Shown: piece after piece, positions 56,399 to 64,000 of the stretch
How the letters are laid out: the number at the start of each line of letters is the position of its first letter
How positions within the stretch are numbered: the first letter of the stretch is position 1
Source of the DNA: Goekera deserti
Lineage (GTDB): Bacteria > Actinomycetota > Actinomycetes > Mycobacteriales > Geodermatophilaceae
NCBI RefSeq assembly: GCF_010685995.1
Contig: NZ_JAAGWK010000010.1
Location: forward strand, 1-64,000
Reading direction: 5' to 3'
Length of the DNA stretch: 64,000 bases
Program-made: the position numbers and the translations under genes
The notes under the pieces: model-generated
The model's database searches: none
Told to the model about the DNA's origin: nothing
What the model saw: only the letters and a program-made list of their open reading frames with translations

Positions 56399-58009
56399 AT
56401 GAGACCTGCCACCACCGGACGCTCATCTCTCGCCCGCCTGGGAGACCTGTCCGTGATGACGAAGATCCTCGCCGCGATCACCGTGGCGCTGGTGCTCGCC
56501 GTCGGGACCGGGGTGCTGGGGCTGGTGAAGCTCGGCAGCACCGCCGACCAGGTCCAGGAGATGTACCAGGTTCAGGTCAAGCCGCTCGGCGTGCTCGCCG
56601 AGGCCCAGCGGACGGAGATGCAGCTGCGCGTCTCCCTGCTCAACCACGCGACCAGCCTCGACGTGCCGGCCATGCAGAAGGCCGAGGCGGCGCTCACCGC
56701 CGACGAGCAGCTGCTGGCCGAGCTGCTGGCCGACTACCGGGTCGACGCCGCCTCGCCCACCGCGGTCGACGCGTTCACCGAGGTGTGGGCCCAGGTGCGG
56801 CAGATCCGCGACGAGGTGATGGTGCCCATGTCGCGGGCCAACGACGCGGTCGGCTTCCAGGCCGAGCGCGACGCCCGCTACCTCCCCCTGGTCTTCGAGG
56901 CCGAGGCGCACCTGCAGGACGCGTTCGTCGCGGAGTCCGAGCAGGCCGGCCGGCGATCGGCCGACGCGGCCGCGAGCTACTCCTCCGCCCGGACGTCGAT
57001 CGTGCTCAGCCTGGTGGTGGGCGGCGCGCTCGCCCTGGCGCTCGGCGTGGCCGTGGCCCGCCAGATCGTGGGCACCCTGCGCGCGGTCAGCCGGGTGGCC
57101 ACCGGGCTCGCCGCCGGTGACCTCACGGTCCGGGCGGACGTCTCGGTCGGCGACGAGGTGGGCCGGATGGCCGACGACCTCGACCGCGCCGTGCAGACCC
57201 TGCGCGACACCGTCACCGCCCTGGACGAGAACGCGGTCGCACTGGCCGGCTCCAGCGAGGAGCTGTCCACGACCAGCACACAGATCGCCGCGGCCGCCGA
57301 GGAGGTCGGCGCCCAGTCCGGGGTGGTGTCCGCAGCCGCCGAGCAGGTCTCCTCCAACGTGCAGACCGTCGCCGCCGGCAGCGAGGAGATGGGGGCCTCG
57401 ATCCGGGAGATCGCCAGCAACGCCACCGCCGCCGCCCAGGTGGCGGCCGAGGCGGTGCAGGTCGCCGACGCCACGAACGTCACGGTGTCCAAGCTAGGCG
57501 CGTCCTCCCGCGAGATCGGGGACGTCGTCAAGGTGATCACCTCGATCGCCGAGCAGACCAACCTGCTGGCCCTGAACGCCACCATCGAGGCGGCCCGCGC
57601 CGGGGAGGCCGGCAAGGGCTTCGCGGTCGTCGCCAACGAGGTCAAGGAGCTCGCCCAGGAGACCGGCCAGGCCACCACGGACATCGCCCGCCGAGTGGAG
57701 ACCATCCAGGTGGACACCGCCGAGGCGGTCGCCGCGATCGCGCAGATCAGCCAGATCATCGGCCGGATCAGCGACTACCAGACCACCATCGCCAGCGCGG
57801 TGGAGGAGCAGAGCGCGACCACCGACGAGATGAACCGCAACGTCACCGAGGCGGCGACCGGCGCCAGCCAGATCGCCGAGAACATCGCCGGCGTCGCGGA
57901 GGCGGCCCTGGTCACCACCGAGGGCGTGAGCCAGGCCCGGGTGGCCGCCGCGGACCTGGCCCAGATGAGCGGCACGCTGCGCACGCTGGTCGCCCGGTTC
58001 ACCGTGTGA
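56399..58009 (+). CDS. Methyl-accepting chemotaxis protein
   Basis: 536 residues. TM1 (about 22-43), extracytoplasmic four-helix-bundle-like sensor (44-199), TM2 (about 200-221), HAMP (about 222-270), signalling coiled coil to the end. Hairpin tip [28 protein letters not shown] is intact for CheA/CheW binding. No other che or fla genes are in the window. ATG at 56399. The 4HB sensor gives no ligand clue. Implies the organism is motile or uses a chemosensory array. Confidence 0.96.
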   Translation: MRPATTGRSSLARLGDLSVMTKILAAITVALVLAVGTGVLGLVKLGSTADQVQEMYQVQVKPLGVLAEAQRTEMQLRVSLLNHATSLDVPAMQKAEAALTADEQLLAELLADYRVDAASPTAVDAFTEVWAQVRQIRDEVMVPMSRANDAVGFQAERDARYLPLVFEAEAHLQDAFVAESEQAGRRSADAAASYSSARTSIVLSLVVGGALALALGVAVARQIVGTLRAVSRVATGLAAGDLTVRADVSVGDEVGRMADDLDRAVQTLRDTVTALDENAVALAGSSEELSTTSTQIAAAAEEVGAQSGVVSAAAEQVSSNVQTVAAGSEEMGASIREIASNATAAAQVAAEAVQVADATNVTVSKLGASSREIGDVVKVITSIAEQTNLLALNATIEAARAGEAGKGFAVVANEVKELAQETGQATTDIARRVETIQVDTAEAVAAIAQISQIIGRISDYQTTIASAVEEQSATTDEMNRNVTEAATGASQIAENIAGVAEAALVTTEGVSQARVAAADLAQMSGTLRTLVARFTV

Positions 58010-58015
58010 GCGCAC

Positions 58016-58045
58016 CGGCCCGCGGGCTCAGCCGCCCGCGGGCCG
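58016..58045. terminator. Convergent-gene hairpin
   Basis: Perfect 12-bp inverted repeat (58016-58027 with 58034-58045) and a 6-base loop that contains the stop codon of the minus-strand aminotransferase. Lies 6 bases after the chemoreceptor stop and can serve both directions. Confidence 0.7.
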
Positions 58046-59227
58046 CAGCACCTCCGCCAGCCGCGCCATGCCCTCGGTGATCCCCGCGGGCGTGTGCGTG
58101 GTGAACGCCAGCCGCAGCGTCGCGTGGTCGGGCTCGCCCACCGAGAAGGCCGCGCCGGGCACGAAGGCGACGTCACGCTCCAGGGCGGCGGGCAGCAGCG
58201 CCGCGGTGTCCACGCCCTCGGGCAGCCGGGCCCAGGTGAACATGCCGCCGTCCGGCTCAGTCCAGGTCGAGCCCGCAGGCAGCGTGCCCGGCAGCGCCGC
58301 GACCATCGCGTCCCGGCGGGCGGAGTACGCGGCGCACAGCCGGGCCACGTGCGCGTCCAGGTCGGCGACCGCCAGGTACGCCGCCGCGGCGGCCTGGTCC
58401 ACCGTCGAGGTGTGCAGGTCGGCCACCTGCTTGGCGACGACGAGCGCAGCCCGCAGCGCGGCCGGCGCACGCACCCAGCCCAGCCGCATCCCCGGCGCCC
58501 CGGTCTTGGAGAAGCTGCCCAGGTGCAGCACCCGGTCGGCCGACGCGGGCTCCGCGGCCAGCGGCGCCAGCGCCCGACCGCGGTAGCGCAGCTCGCCGTA
58601 CGGGTCGTCCTCCACCACCCAGGTGCCGGCCCGCGCCACCAGCTCTGCGACCGCGGCCCGCCGCTGCGCGGTCAGCGTGCGCCCGGTCGGGTTGGCGAAG
58701 GTGGGCACCAGGTACAGCAGCGCCGGCCGGTCCCGCCGGAGCACCTCGGCCAGGGCGTCCGGGTCGATGCCGCCGTCGTCGCCGGCGACCGGCACCACCC
58801 GGGCGCCGGCCATCCGGAAGCACTGCAGCGCCGCCAGGTAGGTGGGGTCCTCCACCGCGACGACGGCGCCCGGGTCGAGCAGCGCCGCGGTGACCAGGGT
58901 CAGCGCCTGCTGGGAACCCGTCGTCACCAGCAGGTCGGCGGCGTCGGTGGGCAGGCCGCGGCGCCCCAGGCGCGCCGCCACCAGCTCGCGCAGCAGCGGG
59001 TCACCCTCGGTCGGGGCGTACTGCAGGCTCCGCCTCCCGACCGTCCCGCTCAACGCCGAGTCGTAGGCCGCGCGAAGCCCCTCGACGTCGAACAGCTCCG
59101 GGGCGGGCAGACCGCCGGCGAAGGAGATCACACCGGGCCGCGCGGTCAGCGCCAGCAGCTCGCGCACGGGCGAGCTGGCGACACCGGCGAGGCGGCGGGC
59201 GAGCGGGGGAACGGGAGACCGGGGCAC
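58028..59227 (-). CDS. PLP-dependent aminotransferase (fold type I, LysN/2-aminoadipate type)
   Basis: 399 residues. PLP lysine Lys241 in LGSFSKTGAPGMRLGW, YAPTEGDPLLRELVAARL, TTGSQQALTLVTAAL, VPTFANPTGRTL and VVEDDPYGELRY match the LysN/MocR-catalytic-domain group. No GntR DNA-binding domain, so an enzyme rather than MocR. Likely a broad amino-acid aminotransferase. GTG at 59225-59227 with GAGG upstream. Context gives no pathway. Confidence 0.9.
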   Translation of the reverse strand: MPRSPVPPLARRLAGVASSPVRELLALTARPGVISFAGGLPAPELFDVEGLRAAYDSALSGTVGRRSLQYAPTEGDPLLRELVAARLGRRGLPTDAADLLVTTGSQQALTLVTAALLDPGAVVAVEDPTYLAALQCFRMAGARVVPVAGDDGGIDPDALAEVLRRDRPALLYLVPTFANPTGRTLTAQRRAAVAELVARAGTWVVEDDPYGELRYRGRALAPLAAEPASADRVLHLGSFSKTGAPGMRLGWVRAPAALRAALVVAKQVADLHTSTVDQAAAAAYLAVADLDAHVARLCAAYSARRDAMVAALPGTLPAGSTWTEPDGGMFTWARLPEGVDTAALLPAALERDVAFVPGAAFSVGEPDHATLRLAFTTHTPAGITEGMARLAEVLRPAGG

Positions 59228-59475
59228 GGCAGGACCTCGTGGACGGCGGGACCACTGGACGGCGGTGGGGCGGCCCGACCCGCCGGACGGTCGTGCCGTC
59301 GGCGTACCCGGGCGATGGGCGGCCCCGGTCGAGGCGCCGGCCCGACGGTACCGTCGGCACCCGTTCGAGTGGACCTCCTGAGCCGCGCAGGCGATCGCGT
59401 CGTACTGTCGCGGTCGCCGCACGGCGCCTCCCCCGGTGTGCACACCGACGTGCCGCGGCCCCAGGAGGAGAACTG

Positions 59476-60348
59476 ATGCCCACCCACACCACCCGCGCCC
59501 GCGCGCTCGTGCTGGTCCTCACCGCCGTGCTGGCCGTGCTCGGCCTCGGCGTCGCGCCGGCGTCCGCCCGGCCCGCCGACCGCACCCCGCCGGCCGGCAG
59601 CACCTACCTCGCCCTCGGCGACTCGGTGCCCTTCGGCTTCCGCGCGAACAACCCGGGCGGGTACGCCGACGCCGCGGACTTCGTCGGCTACCCGGAGCTG
59701 GTCGCCCAGGACCTGGGCCTGCGACTGCTCAACGCCACCTGCCCCGGTGAGACCACCAGCAGCTTCATCGACGTCACCGCCGCCAGCAACGGCTGCACCA
59801 ACCGCAACGGCGTGGCCGGCGCGTACCGCGATTTCGCCCCGCTGCACGTGCCCTACCCGCTCCCGGAGTCCCAGCTCGACTACGCCGTCCAGACGCTGCG
59901 GGCCACCCCGGACGTCTCGCTGGTGACCCTGCAGCTCGGGGCGAACAACGCCTTCATCTGCCAGACCAGCACGCCCGGCCGGTGCACCGGCGCGGACGAG
60001 CAGGCCGCCCTGCTCGGCCAGGTGCAGGGCGAGCTCGACCAGATCCTCACCGCCCTGCGCGAGCAGGCCCACTACACCGGCCGGATCGTCGTGGTCACCT
60101 ACTACGCGCTGCAGTACTCCGGCGGCCAGTCCCTCAGCACCCTGGTGCTGGACACGGCCATCGCCGCGACCGCGCGCGAGCACGACGCCACCATCGCCAA
60201 CGGCTACGCGGCCTTCCTGCCGCGGGCACGGCAGGCGGGCGGCAGCTCCGTCGCGGCCGGTCTGGTGCTGCCGGGCGACGTGCACCCCACCGCTGACGGC
60301 CAGCGGCTGCTGGCCGATGCCGTGGAGCACGTGCTGCGCCGCCGGTGA
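59476..60348 (+). CDS. Secreted SGNH/GDSL hydrolase
   Basis: 290-residue exported esterase or lipase. Signal peptide about 1-31 (PASA cleavage). Block I LALGDSVPFGF with Ser50, block III-like LQLGANNAF, and block V DVHPTADG near the C-terminus give the Ser-Gly-Asn-His set. Several cysteines (TCPGE, GCTNR, ICQTS, RCTGA) probably form disulfides, as in streptomycete secreted esterases. ATG at 59476 with AGGAGGAG. Single gene, terminated at 60354-60383. The 248 bases upstream show nothing I recognise. Confidence 0.92.
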   Translation: MPTHTTRARALVLVLTAVLAVLGLGVAPASARPADRTPPAGSTYLALGDSVPFGFRANNPGGYADAADFVGYPELVAQDLGLRLLNATCPGETTSSFIDVTAASNGCTNRNGVAGAYRDFAPLHVPYPLPESQLDYAVQTLRATPDVSLVTLQLGANNAFICQTSTPGRCTGADEQAALLGQVQGELDQILTALREQAHYTGRIVVVTYYALQYSGGQSLSTLVLDTAIAATAREHDATIANGYAAFLPRARQAGGSSVAAGLVLPGDVHPTADGQRLLADAVEHVLRRR

Positions 60349-60353
60349 GCCGC

Positions 60354-60383
60354 CCGGTGCCCGCCCCTCGAGGCGGGCACCGG
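60354..60383 (+). terminator. Terminator after the GDSL hydrolase gene
   Basis: Perfect 12-bp inverted repeat (60354-60365 with 60372-60383), 6-base loop, starting 5 bases after the stop. Confidence 0.8.
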
Positions 60384-60498
60384 GGTTCACCCGGGTGGGC
60401 GCCGGGTAGCCGCCCGGGCACCGCTGAACCCTCGGCGGCACCCCACCGACGCAGGTCCCGCCGCCCTCCCCGCGGCCGGGCCGGCGAGGAGCTGCTGC

Positions 60499-60972
60499 AT
60501 GGCACTCACCGACCTCCTGAACAGGGTCACCACCAGGGCGACGTCCGTCGCGTCCGGCGCCGGGAGCGCCGTGCTGACGGCGGTGCAGCACAACCGGTTG
60601 CCCGGCATCGGCGGTGCGTCGGTCACCGACGACCCGGCCGTCTCCGCCCGGCGCTGGCGCGCGGTGACCGTCTGCGTACCCGAGCTGCCCGGCCCCTTCC
60701 CCGAGCTCGACGCCCTGGGTCCCCGCATCGAGGTGCGCACCACCCCGGCCCCGCGCGACCTGGGCACCGAGCTCGCCGCCCGGTTCCCGGCCGGTGGCAG
60801 CAGCGACGAGATCGGCGAGCTGCGGGCGGCCCTGCGCCGCACGAAGCAGCTCATCGAGACCGGCGAGGTGCTGCGGGTCGACCCCCAGCCGCACGGCCAC
60901 CGGAAGAAGACACCGCAGGGCGCTGCACTCGAGGGCGTGGCGCAGACCGCCCCGCGGGAGGGTGTGCTGTGA
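60499..60972 (+). CDS. Small protein coupled to a Zn-dehydrogenase, unknown function
   Basis: 157 residues; not recognised. N-terminus helical (ALTDLLNRVTTRATSVASGA), then a segment with RRWRAVTVCVPELPGPFPEL and DLGTELAARFPAG, then a Lys/Arg/His-rich end. ATG at 60499. Its stop overlaps the next start (GTGA), so it is translated with the dehydrogenase and may be a partner or stability factor. No signal peptide. Confidence 0.6.
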   Translation: MALTDLLNRVTTRATSVASGAGSAVLTAVQHNRLPGIGGASVTDDPAVSARRWRAVTVCVPELPGPFPELDALGPRIEVRTTPAPRDLGTELAARFPAGGSSDEIGELRAALRRTKQLIETGEVLRVDPQPHGHRKKTPQGAALEGVAQTAPREGVL

Positions 60973-62138
60973 AGGCGCTGACCTGGACCGGCATCAACGA
61001 GGTGTCCGTCGAGGACGTCGCGGAGCCCCAGCTGCTCAACGACCACGACGTCATCCTGAAGATCCGGCAGACCGTCACCTGCGGGTCCGACCTGCACCTC
61101 ATCGGCGGCTACGTCCCGTTCATGCGCGCCGGCGACGTGCTCGGCCACGAGTTCATGGGCGAGGTCGTCGAGGTCGGCAAGGCCGTCACGAGGCGCAAGG
61201 TCGGCGACCGCGTCGTCGTCCCGTCGTTCATCGGGTGCGGCAGCTGCTGGTACTGCAAGAAGGAGCTCTACTCGCTCTGCGACAACGGCAACCCCAACCC
61301 GGGCATCACCGAGGGGCTGTGGGGTCAGAGCCCCGGCGGCTGCTTCGGCTACTCCCACGCCATGGGCGGCTACGCCGGCAGCCACGCCGAGTACATGCGG
61401 GTGCCCTACGCCGACGTCGGCGCCTTCCTCGTCCCGGACGGCGTCTCGGACACCCGGGCGCTGTTCGCCTCCGACTCGGTCACCACCGGCTGGACCGGCG
61501 CCGACCTGGGCGGCGTGCAGCCCGGGGACACCGTCGCGGTGTGGGGTGCCGGCGCGGTCGGCCAGATGGCGGCCCGCTCGGCGATGCTGCTGGGCGCCGA
61601 GCAGGTGGTCGTCATCGACCGCATCCCGGAGCGGCTGCAGCAGGTGCGCCAGTTCATCGGCGCCGACACGATCGACTACACCGCGGTCGAGGTGACGGCG
61701 GAACTGCGCGAGCGCACCGGTGGCCGCGGGCCGGACGTGTGCATCGAGGCGGTCGGGATGGAGGCCCACTCCCCCGGCCCGGCGGGTGTCTACGACCAGG
61801 TCAAGCAGCAGCTGCGGCTGCAGACCGACCGGCCCACCGCCGTCCGGGAGGCGATCCGGGCCTGCCGCAAGGGCGGCAGCGTGTTCGTGCTCGGCGTCTT
61901 CGCCGGCATGGTCGACAAGTTCCCGCTGGGCGCCATGATGAACAAGGGCCTGACCGTGCGCGGTGCCCAGCAGCACGGCCAGCGGTACCTGCCGCGGATC
62001 CTGGACCACATGCAGAAGGGCGAGCTGGTCACCGAGCACCTGGCCACGCACACCATGCCGCTCATCGACGGCCCGCGCGGCTACGAGATGTTCAAGGCCA
62101 AGACCGACGGCTGCGTGCGGGCGGTCTTCACGCCCTGA
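60969..62138 (+). CDS. Zinc-dependent alcohol dehydrogenase (formaldehyde/threonine dehydrogenase-like)
   Basis: 389-residue medium-chain dehydrogenase. Catalytic zinc ligands Cys38, His60 and Glu61 (TCGSDLHLIGG; VLGHEFMGEV); structural zinc cysteines Cys90, Cys93, Cys96, Cys104 (GCGSCWYCKKELYSLC). NAD motif VAVWGAGAVGQMAARSAMLL. An insertion (YDQVKQQLRLQTDRPTAVRE) before the second half is typical of glutathione-independent formaldehyde dehydrogenase-like enzymes. Substrate not fixed. GTG at 60969 overlaps the previous stop. Closed by a strong hairpin at 62149. Confidence 0.92.
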   Translation: MKALTWTGINEVSVEDVAEPQLLNDHDVILKIRQTVTCGSDLHLIGGYVPFMRAGDVLGHEFMGEVVEVGKAVTRRKVGDRVVVPSFIGCGSCWYCKKELYSLCDNGNPNPGITEGLWGQSPGGCFGYSHAMGGYAGSHAEYMRVPYADVGAFLVPDGVSDTRALFASDSVTTGWTGADLGGVQPGDTVAVWGAGAVGQMAARSAMLLGAEQVVVIDRIPERLQQVRQFIGADTIDYTAVEVTAELRERTGGRGPDVCIEAVGMEAHSPGPAGVYDQVKQQLRLQTDRPTAVREAIRACRKGGSVFVLGVFAGMVDKFPLGAMMNKGLTVRGAQQHGQRYLPRILDHMQKGELVTEHLATHTMPLIDGPRGYEMFKAKTDGCVRAVFTP

Positions 62139-62148
62139 CCTCGCCATC

Positions 62149-62196
62149 GTGCGCTGGTCGTCGTCCGGGTCCGCTCCCGGGCGACGACCAGCGCAC
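62149..62196 (+). terminator. Long palindromic hairpin
   Basis: 21-bp inverted repeat with a single G-T position (62149-62169 with 62176-62196) and a 6-base loop, 10 bases after the dehydrogenase stop. A related palindrome lies on the other side of the next gene, at 63139-63188. Confidence 0.8.
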
Positions 62197-62255
62197 AGCC
62201 GCGGTGCCTGTGGACGGCGGCAGCGGGGGCGGGGTGGTCCGGGCATGGTGCGCGG

Positions 62256-63125
62256 GTGCTCGCTCACGTGCCCGAGCAGTTGCGTGGGCGGGTGTTCCGC
62301 GGCTCGCGGGTCGTCCGCGACGGGGTGCTGACACCCCGGCAGCTGCGCAGCTCGGCCTGGCGGCGACTGTTCCCCGACGTGTACGCGCACGCCGACGTAC
62401 CGGTCGACCACGCCCTGCGCGCCCGGGCGGCCGCCAGCGTCCTGCTCCCGGACGCCGTCGTGTCCGGGAGCAGTGCGGCGGTCCTGTGGGGTGTCGACCT
62501 CGTCGGCCCCCACGACGACGTCGAGCTGACCCGGGCGGCGGGCACGCACCCGGTGCGGGTGCCGGGCCTCCGCGTACGCCGCACCGACCTGCACCCGGAC
62601 GTCGTGTGGTGCCGCGCTGGGGTGCGGGTGCTCACCCCGGAGGCGTCGGCAGCGTCGGTCGCCGCTGCACTGCCGCCCGTGGACGCCGTCGTCGCGCTCG
62701 ACCGGCTGGTGCTCAGTGGGGTCGTCGAGCTCGCGGCGGTCCGCGCCGCGGCCGGGACGCTGACCGGTGCCGGTGCCCGGCGCGCCCGCACGGCTGCCGC
62801 CCGCGCGGACGGACTGGCGCAGTCTCCGCAGGAGACCCGGCTCCGGCTGCTGCTGCACGCCAGCCGGCTGCCCCGGCCGATCGCACAGCACAGGATCCGG
62901 TACGGCGGCCGCGAGATCGCGCGGGTCGACTTCGGCTGGCCCGAGCAGCGGGTGGCGGTGGAGTACGACGGCCTGTGGCACGCGGAGCCCGGCCAGTTCG
63001 CCAGGGACCGCGCACGGCTCAACCGACTCACCGCTGCCGGCTGGCGGATCGTCTTCGTGACCGCGGCCGACCTGCACGCACCCGAGCACCTGCTGGCCCG
63101 CATCGCCGCCGCCCTCGCCCCCTGA
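62256..63125 (+). CDS. DUF559 domain protein with AbiEi-like N-terminus
   Basis: 289 residues. The N-terminal half (VLTPRQLRSSAWRRLFPDVY, then a winged-helix-like part) resembles the AbiEi/DUF4095-type region often found with DUF559. The C-terminal half has RVDFGWPEQRVAVEYDGLWH, then RDRARLNRLTAAGWRIVFV: Asp, then Glu-x-Asp, the spacing of Vsr/PD-(D/E)XK nucleases. Nuclease activity is inferred, not known. GTG at 62256 (no clear ribosome site). The gene is flanked by long palindromes on both sides. Confidence 0.82.
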   Translation: MLAHVPEQLRGRVFRGSRVVRDGVLTPRQLRSSAWRRLFPDVYAHADVPVDHALRARAAASVLLPDAVVSGSSAAVLWGVDLVGPHDDVELTRAAGTHPVRVPGLRVRRTDLHPDVVWCRAGVRVLTPEASAASVAAALPPVDAVVALDRLVLSGVVELAAVRAAAGTLTGAGARRARTAAARADGLAQSPQETRLRLLLHASRLPRPIAQHRIRYGGREIARVDFGWPEQRVAVEYDGLWHAEPGQFARDRARLNRLTAAGWRIVFVTAADLHAPEHLLARIAAALAP

Positions 63126-63138
63126 CCCAGCCTGCCGA

Positions 63139-63188
63139 TGTGCACGAGTGGTCGGGTGCGCGCGGTACGGGGCGACCACTGGTGCACA
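63139..63188. repeat. Long inverted repeat downstream of the DUF559 gene
   Basis: TGTGCACGAGTGGTCG (63139-63154) and CGACCACTGGTGCACA (63173-63188) pair at 15 of 16 positions over an 18-base loop. It may terminate the DUF559 gene or act as an operator for the RHH gene 49 bases on. It shares GTGC and TGGTCG with the hairpin at 62149. Confidence 0.7.
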
Positions 63189-63236
63189 CCCGCGGCTGCC
63201 GACCCGGCCCCCCGACTAGTTTGCTGGCATTCGAGC

Positions 63237-63398
63237 ATGCCACCTGACGGCAAGCAGCAGTTCAACGTCTACCTGCCCCCGGCACTCGTCCGCCGCGTCA
63301 AGCACGCGGCCGTCGATGCCGGTGAGTCGCTGTCGCTCTTCGTCGAGCAGGCGCTCACCGCCCACCTGTCCCGGCTCGAGGAGGACGACCGTCCGTGA
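63237..63398 (+). CDS. Small ribbon-helix-helix (CopG/Arc-like) protein
   Basis: 53 residues: FNVYLPPALVRRVKHAAVDA then GESLSLFVEQALTAHL, the strand-helix-helix pattern of RHH DNA-binding proteins. ATG at 63237. Coupled by GTGA overlap to a VOC gene, not to a recognisable toxin. Probably a transcriptional regulator; short length makes the call moderate. Confidence 0.72.
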   Translation: MPPDGKQQFNVYLPPALVRRVKHAAVDAGESLSLFVEQALTAHLSRLEEDDRP

Positions 63399-63745
63399 AG
63401 CTCATGCCCATCCGCTACTGCTCGGACGTCGCCGCGTCCGCCCGCTTCTACCGTGCCCTCGGCCTGGACGGCGGCCCGGTCTCCCGGCCCGGGGAGTGGG
63501 CCGAGCTGCCCGCCGCCACCGGCATGCTGGCCTTGCACCACGCCGGCGGGGAGAGCCCGGCCGGGTCGTGCGAGCTGGCCTTCGAGTGCGACGAACCGCT
63601 CGAGGCCGTCGCCGACCGGCTGCGCGCCGCCGGGTTCACCCCGGACGGTGTGGTCGACGAGAGCTTCGGCCGCTCGCTGCGGGTCGCCGACCCGGACGGG
63701 GTGTGGGTGCAGGTCAACGAGCACGACCGTGACCTCTACACCTGA
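63395..63745 (+). CDS. VOC superfamily (glyoxalase-like) protein
   Basis: 116 residues. PIRYCSDVAASARFYRALGL at the start and SLRVADPDGVWVQVNEHDRD at the end form the paired beta-alpha-beta-beta-beta units of the vicinal oxygen chelate fold. Could be a lyase, dioxygenase or resistance (metal or drug binding) protein. GTG at 63395 overlaps the RHH stop. The next gene begins 17 bases before its end. Confidence 0.85.
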   Translation: MKLMPIRYCSDVAASARFYRALGLDGGPVSRPGEWAELPAATGMLALHHAGGESPAGSCELAFECDEPLEAVADRLRAAGFTPDGVVDESFGRSLRVADPDGVWVQVNEHDRDLYT

Positions 63746-64000
63746 CACCAGCGACGACGGGGCGCCGCGGGAGGACGCCCCCTGGCCGCCGGGGACGCCC
63801 GGGCTGCTGGCCCTGCCGTCCGGCCGGCTGGTCCGGGGTCGCGCACTGGGGCGGCCGCTGCCGCCGGGCCCGCCGCCGACGTTCGCCGTGCACCTGCTCG
63901 GCGCGCCACCCCCCGACCCCGGCTGGGAGCACCGCTGGGTGGCCTGGCCGGACTTCCGGCTGCCCCGCGACCCGGCGGCGTTCACCGAGGTGCTCATCGA
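63729..64000 (+). CDS. Protein tyrosine phosphatase-like protein, N-terminal part
   Basis: About 90 residues before the window edge. GLLALPSGRLVRGRALGRPLPPG, TFAVHLLG and HRWVAWPDFRLPRDPAAFTE match the N-terminal pattern I recall of a small actinobacterial protein-tyrosine-phosphatase family; the CxxxxxR active-site loop would lie beyond the edge. GTG at 63729, overlapping the VOC gene in a different frame, suggests an operon RHH-VOC-phosphatase. Confidence 0.65.
   Translation, partial: MTSTPDTSDDGAPREDAPWPPGTPGLLALPSGRLVRGRALGRPLPPGPPPTFAVHLLGAPPPDPGWEHRWVAWPDFRLPRDPAAFTEVLI

Noticed and set aside
58028..59227. MocR/GntR-type transcription factor
   Set aside because: Only the aminotransferase domain is present (399 residues); no winged-helix domain upstream in frame with homology.
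63237..63745. Toxin-antitoxin pair (RHH plus downstream gene)
   Set aside because: The downstream protein has a VOC fold, not a known toxin fold. Kept only as a possible regulator-enzyme operon.

Overview
This window is chromosomal DNA of a very high-G+C actinobacterium (roughly three quarters G+C by eye, many GTG starts, many 4-base GTGA/ATGA stop-start overlaps). The best guess is a member of the Geodermatophilaceae or a close relative. This is inferred from the combination of a desferrioxamine-type operon with a DtxR/IdeR box, a heme oxygenase-bacteriophytochrome pair, a chemoreceptor, L,D-transpeptidase-type wall chemistry and the orn/tRNA-His neighbourhood. No marker gene here fixes the genus. 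I see no insertion sequence, prophage, CRISPR array or replication origin, and gene density is high, with no gene-free stretch over 300 bases.

Layout, left half: a primary-like sigma factor cut by the left edge (1-803, minus); a four-gene, translationally coupled siderophore operon desA-desB-desC-desD (6276 down to 1057) behind an iron box at 6337-6355; a TIGR01777 epimerase and a DUF885 protein; a RutA-like flavin monooxygenase; a quinone-reductase-like dehydrogenase; a GNAT protein and a repeat-rich surface protein. Next is an acyl-CoA carboxylase operon (carboxyltransferase, biotin carboxylase/BCCP, acyl-CoA dehydrogenase; 18964 down to 14140), divergent from a TetR regulator with twin operator-like sequences between them. 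Two unrecognised membrane proteins follow, then oligoribonuclease and tRNA-His, a TetR/NDH-2/SDR cluster, a 954-residue protein coupled to a lipoprotein, a secreted glycerophosphodiesterase, and an L,D-transpeptidase next to tRNA-Lys.

Right half: a coupled operon of a YgiB-like lipoprotein, a glutathionylspermidine-synthase-type ATP-grasp ligase and a DUF350 membrane protein (35234-37391); an MFS transporter; a phospholipase D-like protein divergent from gluconokinase; a TauE/SafE permease; the proline catabolic pair putB-pruA divergent from a PucR-type regulator. Then comes a light-sensing block: heme oxygenase (makes biliverdin) coupled to a bacteriophytochrome whose output domain is a SpoIIE/PP2C phosphatase rather than a histidine kinase. 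A MEDS-HATPase protein of the RsbA/RsbW kind lies about 1.3 kb further on. The rest holds isopentenyl-diphosphate isomerase, an MFS pump coupled to a DUF6228 protein, a type-B carboxylesterase, a chemoreceptor, an aminotransferase, a secreted GDSL esterase, a Zn-dehydrogenase pair, a DUF559 protein flanked by two long palindromes, and a coupled RHH/VOC/tyrosine-phosphatase-like group cut by the right edge.

Functional themes are iron acquisition, branched-chain or acyl-CoA catabolism, proline use, envelope maintenance, and environmental sensing by light and chemotaxis. The most unusual parts are the phytochrome-phosphatase with its possible partner-switching neighbour, the ATP-grasp/DUF350 envelope module, the 954-residue protein, and the palindromes around the DUF559 gene. 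Functions are assigned by reading translated sequence and recalling families; no database search was run.
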